This document shows, one piece after another, positions 9,876 through 20,306 of a stretch of DNA of 64,000 bases. The notes under the pieces are model-generated. The model saw only the letters and a program-made list of their open reading frames with translations, was not told where the DNA came from and made no database searches. Every line of letters begins with the position of its first letter. Position 1 is the stretch's first letter. Origin of the DNA: Trametes villosa (Eukaryota; Basidiomycota; Agaricomycetes; Polyporales; Polyporaceae); contig PUDQ02000010.1 in NCBI GenBank assembly GCA_002964805.2, forward strand, positions 2,170,001 through 2,234,000, given 5' to 3'. A program made the position numbers and the translations under genes.

Positions 9876-11867
9876 ATGCCTAAGGCATGCGATAGAATGC
9901 GGCTGCTCGACACGCACACCGGGACCTTCGTGTGGATTGCGGACCCCTCTGATGTGCGCTATGCCATCCTGTCGCACACCTGGTCGTCCGACGGCGAGCA
10001 GTCGTATCAAGACCTCCTCAAGATCCAGGAGGCACACAGCCAGGCGGACCAAGAGTCCCAGGAGGGCACCGTATTAGACGACCCGGCCGTGTCGCACAAG
10101 ATCAGCGGGACATGCGCTGCTGCGCGGGAAGACGGCTACGCGCTGGTGTGGATCGACTCGTGCTGCATCGACCAGTCGAGCAGCGCGGAGCTCTCCGAGG
10201 CGATCAACTCCATGTTTGAGTGGTACCGCATCGCGAGCGTGTGCTATGCGTACCTGTCCGACGTTGAGGACGACGCCGTAGACGACCTCGCAGAGGACTC
10301 CCAGTTCGCCTGCAGCCGGTGGCATACACGTGGATGGACCCTCCAAGAGCTCCTCGCCCCACATCTCGTCGTGTTCCTCACGCAGCGCTGGCGCGCGTTC
10401 GGCACGAAGACGACGCTCGCAGACGCGCTTGAGCGCATCACCGGCATCGACCGCGCCGTCCTCGCGGGCGACGCCCCGCTCGACTCCGCCAGCGTCGCGC
10501 GGCGCATATCCTGGGCCGCAGGCCGCACGACGACGCGCGCGGAGGACGAGGCGTACGCGCTCATGGGCCTCTTCGGCGTCAGCCTCCCGACGATCTACGG
10601 CGAGGGCCGCCGCGCGTTCCTCCGCCTGCAGGAGGAGATCCTGCGCACCATCCCGGACCAGAGCATCCTCGCGTGGCGCGGGCCGCTCACGCGCACGTCC
10701 GCGCTGCCCAGCGGCGGGTGGGGGCTCCTCGCGCGCTCCCCGGCGGACTTCGCGCATGCGGCAGACATCACCCCCGTGTCGGACGAGGACTTCGCGGCGC
10801 GCCTGGGGCTGTCCAGCACGATGTTCCTCCCTGGGCTGCACTACGCGCTCACCCCGCACGGCCTCCGGACGCGCTTCTACGCCGCGCAGGCGCGTCAGTT
10901 GGAGGGCATCGCTGCGTTCGTCGGCTGCCCTGCGCGCGACTGCGCGCTCGACGCCAAGGGCGGCTCCGCGTACGACTTCTGCGCGATCCTTCCGTGCCAG
11001 GACGCGGGACAGCGGCTCGTCGCGCTTCCCCTGTGCGTCTCCGCAAACCCGGGCACACCTGGGCTGCTCGTGGGCACCTGCCGCGAGGCGTTCGCGCACT
11101 GCCAGTTTACCGCACGGACGTTTGCGCTCGACCCGGACGACGTTGCGGAGTGTCTGTCCCGGTTCACCGTTATGGAGCTCTGCGTGCAGCTCTCGCTCGC
11201 GCATGCGCCCGGACATGGCGCGGACGGCCAGGTCGCGTGGGCGTGCTCTCCGGCGACGTGGACACATCTGAAGCTCGCGCCGTACCCGTGGTGCCTCTCG
11301 GTGCTCTCGAGGCAGGGGTACCGTCTGTCGTACAAACCACCGGCGCATCCGGAGGCCCACGAGCGCAGGCACCCCCACGTCCTCGAACTCAAAAACAGAG
11401 CAGCTCGCGATGCCGTGTCCATTTGCATCGACTTCATCTGGCATCGACTGCCGGAAGGCTCGTACGTCTTCCCCTCCTTTAAGGCTGTATACCACCCGCC
11501 CGGCTACTCGACCGTCACCAAGGACGAGACCAGGGACTTACAATCACTATCATGCGCATGCGGGTCAGATGCGGCACACTCGCACGTCTCCCTCACGGGC
11601 TCCCAAGAGGTCGCCTGGTCGCATTATGAGCTCCAGCACGCGTCCGACGTCTCCCCCGGGGCGATGCACTTGACCTTGGCGCGTGAACACCGCTTGGGCG
11701 AAGGTCCTGGTGCGGAGTTCTGGCTGACGGTAGAGGTCTCTGGCGCATTCTTTGCGCAACGGCTCTCTGATTCAGAGTCGGACCCAAGCTCAGATTCAGA
11801 CCCGGACTCACACAAGGACACGCAGTTATCTCTACCGATTGGCAATGTCAGACGTGAGCTGGGTTGA
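9876..11867 (+). CDS. HET-domain protein (heterokaryon-incompatibility type)
   Basis: A single-exon gene of 664 residues from ATG 9876 (a second in-frame ATG at 9897 gives MRLLDTHTGTF, the usual start of this family, and may be the real one). The HET domain shows all its blocks in order: YAILSHTWSSDGEQSYQDL, ALVWIDSCCIDQSSSAELSE, SMFEWYRIASVCYAYLSDV and SRWHTRGWTLQELLAPHLV. It continues into the segment ISWAAGRTTTRAEDEAYALMG and LPTIYGEGRRAFLRLQEEI found in HET-E/HET-like proteins. The C-terminal half is poorly conserved and ends in an acidic Ser-Asp run (SDSESDPSSDSDPDS). Some members trigger cell death or non-self recognition when hyphae fuse; most agaricomycete copies have no assigned partner. 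No NACHT, WD40 or other effector domain is fused. Very high third-position GC creates long false frames on both strands over this gene. Confidence 0.92.
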   Translation: MPKACDRMRLLDTHTGTFVWIADPSDVRYAILSHTWSSDGEQSYQDLLKIQEAHSQADQESQEGTVLDDPAVSHKISGTCAAAREDGYALVWIDSCCIDQSSSAELSEAINSMFEWYRIASVCYAYLSDVEDDAVDDLAEDSQFACSRWHTRGWTLQELLAPHLVVFLTQRWRAFGTKTTLADALERITGIDRAVLAGDAPLDSASVARRISWAAGRTTTRAEDEAYALMGLFGVSLPTIYGEGRRAFLRLQEEILRTIPDQSILAWRGPLTRTSALPSGGWGLLARSPADFAHAADITPVSDEDFAARLGLSSTMFLPGLHYALTPHGLRTRFYAAQARQLEGIAAFVGCPARDCALDAKGGSAYDFCAILPCQDAGQRLVALPLCVSANPGTPGLLVGTCREAFAHCQFTARTFALDPDDVAECLSRFTVMELCVQLSLAHAPGHGADGQVAWACSPATWTHLKLAPYPWCLSVLSRQGYRLSYKPPAHPEAHERRHPHVLELKNRAARDAVSICIDFIWHRLPEGSYVFPSFKAVYHPPGYSTVTKDETRDLQSLSCACGSDAAHSHVSLTGSQEVAWSHYELQHASDVSPGAMHLTLAREHRLGEGPGAEFWLTVEVSGAFFAQRLSDSESDPSSDSDPDSHKDTQLSLPIGNVRRELG

Positions 11868-12150
11868 ATGGCGTGCGACGTGATAATGTACAGGTGGCGG
11901 ATGGTTATGTAGTGGTAGCCCTGCTCTAAGCCACGGCGGCGTAGCCCATTAGCTGTAGTAGTACGTACGTATTAGCGTCCCCCGCCGTCTCCCGTGGCGG
12001 CGGGTCGACATCTACGCGTGTCGCTTGTCGCGTGTCGCATCTGCATCTTGCCCCTCCGCGCCCTAACGATGCGGACGGCAGCGAGCGAAGAGGCGGAGGG
12101 GTTTGGTTCGCCTCGACGGCATGGCGCCGAGTTGAACAGCCCGTCGCTGT
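11868..12150. other. Space between HET gene and Lon 3' ends
   Basis: This 283-base stretch separates two convergent genes. It contains no recognised feature beyond probable 3' UTR. Confidence 0.5.
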
Positions 12151-15100
12151 TTAGAGCGAGAGGGTGTCCTTCCAGCGCTCGGCGATGGCCTCCCCGCGGA
12201 AGACCTCGTGGAGGACCTCCTTGACGTCTTCGACGTAGACGAAGCGGATGCCCGTCTTCACGCTCTCCGGCACGTTCTCCTCAATGTCGGGGCGGTTACC
12301 CGCCGGCGCGATGATCGTCTTGATGCCCGCGCGGTGCGCCGCCAGGATCTTCTCCTTCAGCCCGCCGACGGGGAGCACCATACCGACCAGCGAGATCTCG
12401 CCCGTCATCGCTATGGGCATATGTTAACACTGACTGGAAGATATAGGAGAGGGCACGTGTGTACTTACCGATGTCGGGGTTGATCTTCGTCTTTGTGAAC
12501 AGCGACACGAACGCAGACAGCAGGGCAGTACCCGCACTCGGGCCCTCCTTCCCAATGCTGCCCTCAGGCATATGTACGTGGATGTCGCGGTCGGTGAGGA
12601 ACAGCTCGTCGGGCGTCTTCGTGATGCCGAGCTCGTATGCGTGGCTCTTCACCCACGACAGCGCGATCTGCGAGCTCTCCTTGATGACTTCGCCGAGCTT
12701 TCCAGTAAGCAGGATGCCGCCCTTGCCAGGCATGGACTGCAGAACGTTAAGTAGATGCATGGTCGCACTGTCACTGAAGGGGGACTTACGATAGCCTCGA
12801 TAGGCATGACAGCACCAGACCCGTTCCCGAGGTACCCCAGCCCAGTGCTCACACCAGCAGGCGGCGCACTCACATACAGCCTGTCCTTCTGGTAGACCGC
12901 GGGGCCTACGTACTCCTTCAGGCTGTCCGGGGTGATGCGGACGTGCACGGTCTCGGGCACCTTCAGCGGCTGGCGCTCGACGGTAGTGACGATGCGCTCC
13001 TTCTCGTCCTTCTCCGACGCCGAGGTGTGCGGGGTGGACGTCTCCGGCGCTCCGGGGGTGTCTGGCGGCGCGTCCTGCTTCTCGACCGCGGACGTGGACT
13101 CGGCGGATTCGTCCGGCTTGGTAGCGTCGGCAGCAGTGGTGGCCTCAGCGACGGGAGCAGGCGTGGGCTCAGGGAACACCTCTTCGCCGAGGTCCCGCAC
13201 GATCTTCAGGGCGGCCTTGCGGTAGATCTACGCAAATTCTAATCAGGGAATGCCTTGACATGTTACCGAGAAGCAGAATATACCTTGTCGATGTGCTTCT
13301 TCAAGTTACGGACACCGCTCTCACGGCAGTAGTACTTGATCAGCACGTCAATGGCCGAGGGCTCGAGCTCGACGTCGGCGTCCTTGAGGCCGGCAGCCTC
13401 CCTCGCCTGCGGGCCGAGGTACTTGGAGGCGATCTGGGCCTTCTCCTCGGATACGTAGCCGCTCACTTCCAGGACCTCCATACGGTCGAGCAGGGGTGCC
13501 GGGATCGTATCGAGCATGTTCGCTAGAGCATTGATCGTGAGCACCAGAAACATATGAGAGGCAAATAGTCGTACCTGTGCAGATGAAGAGCACGCGAGAA
13601 AGGTCGACAGGTACATCCATGCTAAGGAATACCTTCAGCATCCTTGCCGGTTTGACCTAGCCCGTGTACTCACTAGTGGTCAAGGAAAGCCGTGTTCTGC
13701 TCCGGGTCGAGCATCTCGAGCAGCGCGCTCGCCGGGTCACCGTTATGTCCGCGGCCAATCTTGTCAACCTCATCAATGAGCACCAGCGGGTTCTCCGTGC
13801 CCACGCGCTTCAGCGCCTGGATGATCTTGCCCGGAAGAGCTCTGCCCCATACGTCAGCCCACAACACCTACCCTAGCGTATATGCGCACGTACCCGACAT
13901 AAGTGCGCCTATGCCCCTTGATCTCCGCGACGTCGGTGAGACCGCCGACGGAGAAGCGGAAGAACTGGCGGTTCAGAGCGCGCGCGATCGACTTGCCGAT
14001 GGACGTCTTGCCGACACCGGGGGGCCCGACGAGGCAGATGATCTTGCCCTCGACCGTGCCGCGGAGCTTGCCGACGGCGAGGAACTCGAGGATGCGGTCC
14101 TTCACGTCCTTCAGGCCGTAGTGGTCCTCGTCCAGGACCGTCTGTGCGTGGGAGATCGAGTAGTTCTCAGGCGAGTGGCGGCCCCACGGGATCTACAGAC
14201 GGCGTTAGCGGGTGAGCGGTAAGGCGCGCCCACGCCCGAACATACCTGGGTGAGCCATTCCAAGTAGTTGCGGGTAACGTTCGCCTCCGACGCGGCGGGC
14301 TCGAGGTGCTGGAGCTTGTTCAGCTCCTCGTCGAAGACCTTGCGGACACCCTCGGGCATTTTCAACGCCGCCGCGCGCTCCTTGAACTTCTCGATCAGCT
14401 TGTCCTTGCCGTCCGACTCCATCCCGAGCTCCTTCTTGATGCCCTTGAGCTGCTCCATGAGGTAGTACTCGCGCTGGCGCTTCGCAATCTTGCTGTCCAC
14501 GTCGCGTGCGAGCTTGCTCTGGAGCTGTGCGTTGATTAGCTCCTTCTTGAGGACCAGGAGGGCCTTGCGCAGACGGTCGTCGACAACGAGGCTCTCGAGA
14601 ACGTCCTGCAATTCGTTCGGGTCGCCGGTAGAGACTGCCGCAGCAAAGTCCGCAAGCTTGTCGGGCTCGTCAAAGACGTTCGACGCGACCTGGTTGATGG
14701 AGAAGTTCGCGATCTGGTCTCGGAAGAGCGGGTTGAGCTGGGCGATGTCCTTAAACACGGAGACGATCTCCGACATGAACGCGCGGATGTACTGGTCGTC
14801 CTTGTTGTACGGCTGCGTGGCGAGGTTATCGACGTTGACGACAGAGACGGTGAACTTCTCAAGGAACGAAGTCTGCATGGTCATCGGCGGGCCATCGCGC
14901 TCGGGCGGGGGAGTCGGAAGCTGGACCTCAGATTCCGTAACGGCGTCCTTGTCTGTGTCCGCAACCGGTTCAACCTTTGCCGTCTGACCAGCCTTCACGA
15001 GCTCCGTGATCCGGATGCGACGGTGAGGGTAAAGGACCGCGGTGAGCCCTTCCTCCTTCTCGCCCTCCTTGTTGCTGGATGCCGTGAACACGCTGGTGAT

Positions 15101-15817
15101 CTGCGCGAAGACTCCGACGGGGTGTACCGAGTTGATGTCCGTAATGATGTCACTGTCCGCGTTCTCGTCCTTGAGCAGGAAAGCACCGAGGTACGGCTGG
15201 CCGCGACGCATCATCTCCTTGATTGCTGAGACGACCTCGGGGTTCCGGATGACCACTGCCTTGTAGAAGCCGGGGAAGAGGGGACGGCGAGCGATAGGGA
15301 GGGCCAGGACCTGAGGGTAGTTCTCCGGGACAGACTGCTTCGAGATAGACGTTGGCGACTGTGGTGGTGATTCGGGCGGGGGCGACGCGGGCGGGTCCGC
15401 GTTGTCCGACCCATCTCCCGACGAAGACGAGGACGAAGACGGCGGCGTCGACGGCGGCGTCGACGCTGGTGGTGGGGCCTGGCCGTCCTCTGCGTTGTCC
15501 AGTCGTACACCGCCCTCCGACGAGTCTGCATCCTCGGGCGGATTGCTCGACTGCTGGTCGCGTGGCGCACCCGACTTTGAATTATTGACCCAGCGAGGTA
15601 GCCGGCTTGCCATCGTAGGCGTGTAATCCGTGACTGTCGACGAGTAGAACGTCCGCCGAGAGGCCACCGACGCTCTCGCAGCCGACAAAGCTACACGAGA
15701 GGGCCCTGTGAGCCCCGAGGAGGCCGCCCACCTCGAGGGGCCCGGCTCGCATACCCGCCGACTACATGCCCGCGCGGAGGAGCCGGTCGCTGTCCGTATG
15801 CTTCCGAAGATGTTCAT
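12151..15817 (-). CDS. PIM1: Mitochondrial ATP-dependent Lon protease
   Basis: Eight minus-strand exons (15817-14246, 14192-13894, 13841-13674, 13621-13575, 13522-13284, 13227-12790, 12736-12469, 12410-12151) join in phase to 1096 residues, normal for fungal PIM1. The N-terminus is Arg/Ser-rich without acidic residues and has RRTFYSS near residue 54, a typical mitochondrial presequence with a cleavage-site Arg. A disordered Ser/Pro/Asp stretch follows to about residue 165, then the LON substrate-binding domain ([20 protein letters not shown]). The AAA+ module has Walker A GPPGVGKT (580-587) and Walker [10 protein letters not shown] (about 643-651). The protease domain has the Ser-Lys dyad: Ser in GKEGPSAGT (about 988) and Lys in GGLKEKIL (about 1029). 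It degrades damaged matrix proteins and helps maintain mtDNA. The gene is divergent from the gene at 16211. Confidence 0.97.
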
Positions 15818-16210
15818 GCGCTCCGCGGGAGGTTGAGCTAACCTGCCTGAGGCTACGAGACGTCAGAAAGCGGGGGCAGAGAGGGAAAGAGAGGCGGGGA
15901 GGAGGAGGGAGAGGGAGAGGACCGGGACGAGGATGAGTAAATCCGCGAGTTGGCGGGAGATGCGTCAGACAGCGCGAGTGTGACGCGTCACCGAAGAGGA
16001 AATCGGCTTATCTGATAAGATGCACTTATATGCACCTACCCTCCTCAGATAAGATAAGATGCAGTTTCGTCTCAGCTGCAGCAGCTGGCTGTGGGAGTCG
16101 GCCGGGGACGCTGCTTTACGTTACGAAACCTCGCCGTCGCCGCTGGCGTACGCCTGCTACTCAACGCCCACCTGCGCTCATGCCCTGCCTGTCTGCATAA
16201 CTTGAGGCCA
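15818..16210. promoter_or_regulatory. Divergent promoter between Lon and the 16211 gene
   Basis: This 393-base stretch serves two genes transcribed apart. It holds a palindrome TGACGCGTCA at 15981-15990 (contains ACGCGT, the MCB core, and CRE-like half sites) and a cluster of GATA motifs at 16007-16060, described separately. The part next to Lon is purine-rich (gggagag runs). Confidence 0.6.
16007..16063. promoter_or_regulatory. GATA-factor motif cluster
   Basis: CTTATCTGATAAG (16007-16019) is a perfect 13-base palindrome made of two opposed GATAAG sites around a central T. Two more sites lie in AGATAAGATAAGAT (16047-16060). The 11-mer gataagatgca is repeated at 16014-16024 and 16053-16063, 39 bases apart. 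Fungal GATA factors (nitrogen regulators, white-collar type light regulators, iron regulators) bind (A/T)GATA(A/G). Which gene is controlled, and by which factor, cannot be told from sequence. Confidence 0.5.
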
Positions 16211-19200
16211 ATGAGCGATAAAGCCGCGTCTATCGCTCGGAGTGCGGAGAGAAACAACGACAAGCTGTTCCCGATATTCCAGAAGAACCTTTCTAGCGAC
16301 AACCTCGCCGAATTTGCCACGGCCGCGGAGAAACTGTCGGGATGGCTGAGCAGGGACAAGGCATATTATACCAAGGCTAGGCCCATGGTAAGCACATTCC
16401 TTATTGACACAGAAGGTGGACTCTGAAGACTGTGTCCAGATCATCGCACTGATGGAGGTACGCTCGTGCTTCCTGGGTTCTCATGATGCGCGCTGACAAC
16501 GAGGAACGACAGACCGCCCGCGACACTGTGCGCCGCCACAGTGGGTCACAAGAGGCCTTCCACATATCCAGAATCACAGACACCGTCAGGCCATGGGCGG
16601 AGGCGTACGTGAAGATCCTCCGGGCCGTGGTTCCATTCGCCCTGCTGTTCTCGGAGCGCACCCTCCAGCGTGAGTCCCTCCCACGCCACTCACTTTCTGT
16701 CATGTCCACCTCTAAATACCGTGCGAAGTGCGTCTGCGCATGCTGCTACAGGCGCTGTGCGACAATGTGGACACCTTCCTGTCGCAACAGACGCTCTTCT
16801 CCCCCTCCGCTGCCACCAGCCCGACCGCCTCGTGAGTATCCCGCGAAGTCAGCGCCGCCGTACTCCCCCCGCAGCAGACAGCGACCGGCAGCACGTGCAT
16901 GCGCTTCGGCGGGAAGCGTGCGGCTTAACGCTGGGCTCGTCGCTGGTCCGCCCCTCCCCCGAGTTGATCATCCATAAACCAGACGCTGATACCGCGCCAC
17001 AGTGTAGCAGGCACGCCTGGGGCGCCGTTCACCCCTTCAAGCGCTTCGCAAAGTCCCGTCGCGACCATACAGCCGGCCTTACCAAGACTGAGCCCCGCCG
17101 CCTCCGTGTTCGTCGATCCCGCCAATCCTCCCAAGCTCACCGAGGCGCAGATCAACGCCGTGCTCGCCCTCGCGCAAGCGCAAAACGCGTTCTCTCCCGT
17201 AGCGCCCTCGCCTGCGGCATCCTCGGGCCCGATCATACCGCCAGCCGCCGCTCCCGTGCCCCCGCTCCCCGGCGTCAATATCCCGAACCCCGCCTCCGTC
17301 AACCCTACGCCCCCTCCCCCCGACGCTGAGCCCGCCATGCCTCTCGAGCAATCGGGGAAGCCAAAGGCGAAGAAGAGAAAGACCGCCATCCCCATTGACC
17401 TCGGCTTCATCGAGGCCGATCTCACCTGGTATGAAGACATGCACGGCGCCAAAGGCGCTGCCTCCGCGAACCAAGGCGCGGCGGCCGCTGCCCCAAATAC
17501 CGCAACCAACACGCCCGTCGTCACTGAGCCTGCGGCCTCTACGCCGAACGCGCCAGAAGTTGCAAAGCCGCCCGCAGATACAGCCTCTACGGTAGCTACC
17601 ACTCCGCAAGAGGGCCTGTCGGTCAACCGCGAGGCGGCGCCTCTCACAAAGTCCCGATCGCCCTCCGTTCCGTTGCGCGAAACAGCGCGCTCGGCTTCCG
17701 CATCGCTGCCCCGTACCACCTCGGCAAACGGTTCTCCCAAACCCATCGTCAAAGAGGAGCCGGGCCCCCATTCGCCTGTCATCCTCGCGCCGTCCCTCAC
17801 CCGACGCCCCACCGAGGCCGAGGCCTCCCCGTTGGGCGAGGGCTCGTCGAGCTCCCCTGCGAAGGCGGCGTCGCCTCTGGCGGGAGATGCGCTGCCATCG
17901 CCGCTGACGACGAAGAAAACGAAGAAGCGGAAACGGGGGCCGCCTGGGTTGAAATTCCTGCCTATGCCTGTCGACGAGAGACCCCCAGAGGCGATGGCAG
18001 TTGACGATGTTCCTGGTTCTGGGGACGCGTTAACGAGCAAGCGGAAGTCGTCGACGCCGTCTGCGCCTACACCTGCTGCACCCACGCCTGATGCGCCTGC
18101 ACCTTCTGCGCCCACACCGCCACCTCCTCCACCCGAGGCTACGAGGATACCCGACACTCGAGCGGCTTCAGAACCTAACACGCTGCCGCCTGCCAGTCGA
18201 GACCAAGCACCCGATGAACCTGAGGCTACCGTTGAGTCGCCTGTGCCGATGGACCTCGATTCCTCGGATTCGAATCAGTCAATACCCATTATCACTAACG
18301 GGGACATTCTAAACGGCACAAACGACAATGCTGAGGCTAGCACAGCAGCGCAGTCATCAACGGAGGTGGACGCGGAGATGCGGGACTTACCGAACGGACA
18401 CGCGACGGAGAGTGCGACGCGCGAAGCCTCATCTCCGCCCAAAGAACCGGAGACCCAGTCGACCTCGTTCCTTCCGCCACCCTCGTCCACGCGCGCATCG
18501 TCTGCAGACGCAGCTCCAGGTACAACTCTTGTACCTCCGCAACCCACGCTCAACGGTTCTGCGCCCACTACCGACACACCGAGTGAGCGATCCACCACTC
18601 GTAGCTGTAGTTCACAACTGACCAGAACCTCAACAGCAGCTATGGAACTTATAGCCACAGAACCTTCTACTGTGCCGGAGCCTGCAACTGCGCCGGACAA
18701 CCCTGACCCATCCCCGTTCGCCGACACCTCCGCGCGCGTGCTCGGCATGGTGCGCGGAGCCTCGTCGTCGACACCCGCCACTGAACCGGTGGTCCTCGAG
18801 TTCGAGCTCTCCGCGGACGAGCTCGCGCAGGTCGCGCGGTGGAACAACAGCAGCAAGTCGCCGAAGTACGTATACCTTTCACATTAGTATCCTGTGCTTC
18901 ACTAGCTGACACATTGGGGCGCATAGCGACTTGTCAACGAGCCTGTGTATCTCACTTGTGTCATACCCCATCTCACAGCTCCAAGCCGACTCCATGGAGT
19001 CGCTGGAAGGACCGGAGGACATTGCGAAGTGCGGCCGCCCAGCGCCATGGCCCCAAGACGGGTCCGCCGTCGCGGCGCTAAACGTCGAGGGGGGCGGGCA
19101 GGGGGGCGAGCGCTTCGCCATCGCCCCGCCGTTCATGGTAAGCTCTCCCGCGTCCCGCGCCCCGCATTCTGCAGCCCTTCACCTGACCCCTACACCCTCG

Positions 19201-19484
19201 CACAGACACCCGTCGACAACTGCATCGACCTGAGCGCGCGCGGCCTGCGCGCGGGCGCGAACACGCTCCACCTCGTCCAGTACCGCGACCTCTCGGAGCG
19301 GGCGTTCGCCGTGCTCGCGCACCGCCCGACGCGCGCGGCGCTCGCCGCGCTGCAGGCCGCGCGCGACCGGGAGCGCGAGTGGCACACGCTCGCCGAGCGG
19401 CTCCGGCGCTTCGAGCGGCGCGCGCCGCGCCTCTTCCCCGCGTCGCCGCTGTTCCCGACGGCGCTGTTCGCGAACCACAGCTAG
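16211..19484 (+). CDS. Long Ser/Pro-rich protein of unknown function
   Basis: Proposed exons: 16211-16387, 16440-16457, 16513-16669, 16729-16831, 17003-18865, 18927-19137 and 19206-19484, joining in phase to 935 residues. Exon 2 is only 18 bases (IIALME). An alternative acceptor at 16412 would need a 25-base intron, which is too short. The borders between 16832 and 17003 are the weakest part. The N-terminus is helical (MSDKAASIARSAERNNDKLF, then WAEAYVKILRAVVPFALLF). The middle is disordered and rich in Pro, Ser, Thr and Ala with basic patches (KPKAKKRKTAIP, TKKTKKRKRGPPG) that look like nuclear localisation signals. The last ~150 residues look folded (PPFMTPVDNCIDLSARGLRA, HLVQYRDLSERAFAVLAHRP). 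I do not recognise the family; a nuclear protein is the best inference. Confidence 0.65.
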
Positions 19485-20306
19485 CGGCCGGGTGCGGGAC
19501 GCTCCTGCGTCCTGTGCGCGCGAAGGCGGCGATGTTGCATTTTTTGGTTGGCATTGATAGTGTAGGTGTATACCAGGGTAATGTGTGGATACTGTAGTGT
19601 GGATAATCTCATTCTCGGATGGAAACTTCTGAATGCTGTTTCGTTCTTGTCTACCGTACATGTCATGAGGGAGTAGCGGTGTCCGCTACTCGACGTGATT
19701 TAGACTACAAATGGCCGCCCTTTCGATACAATGAGTCAACAATTCCCCCCCTTTCACCCCCTCAGTCTCGGCCAGCCCCATATCGCCTCTCGTCCAAGTG
19801 AACGGTGCGCCGTTCAAGTATTGGATGCTTGACATTGCTCTGCACTGGCGTGTGCACATTCCGCGTGATATGGCTGTATCGCAACTTCGTGGCTGTAGGC
19901 AGCGATACCGCGATCGAGGAGAAGCGGCCGGTCACCTAGTGCGGCCATGCTCTGACGAACGCTCGGAGCAGAGGTGGCGGTCGCAGTGATGGCGTAGGAG
20001 GCGACCGGAGTAGTTGTAGGAAAGGGCGAGCAGACCGATACGCCAGAGCCACTGCGGTGTCAGCGCCGGCCTGGAGATGTCCTAGGACTACGCGGCGCGA
20101 GTCTTGACAGGGAGTGCAGCCACGCTTGTGTCTGAAGGCCGACGGTCTTGCGCTCCTCCTCGCGCGGCTCGGTCGCGTGGAAGACGAACAGCTTGTTCGA
20201 CATGCCCGCAAGTTGTATCAGCTTGAAAGTGTTCGTGCCGCGCTTGATTGCAGCCGTGAGGTCGAGGGGGCCCGACTGTGGGCTCTAGGCGCGCGAGGTA
20301 CTAGGA
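19485..20306. other. Intergenic region between convergent genes
   Basis: This stretch lies between two convergent 3' ends. It has several short overlapping open frames but no family resemblance. Nothing supported. Confidence 0.5.

Noticed and set aside
10074..11495. 473-residue open frame on the minus strand over the HET gene
   Set aside because: Arg/Glu/Ala-biased composition caused by GC-rich third positions of the HET gene; no domain.
16388..16412. 25-base intron in the 16211 gene
   Set aside because: Too short to splice; the acceptor at 16439 gives a normal 52-base intron.
16925..18181. 418-residue Gly/Ala-rich minus-strand frame
   Set aside because: Complement of the Pro/Ala/Ser-rich exon of the 16211 gene.
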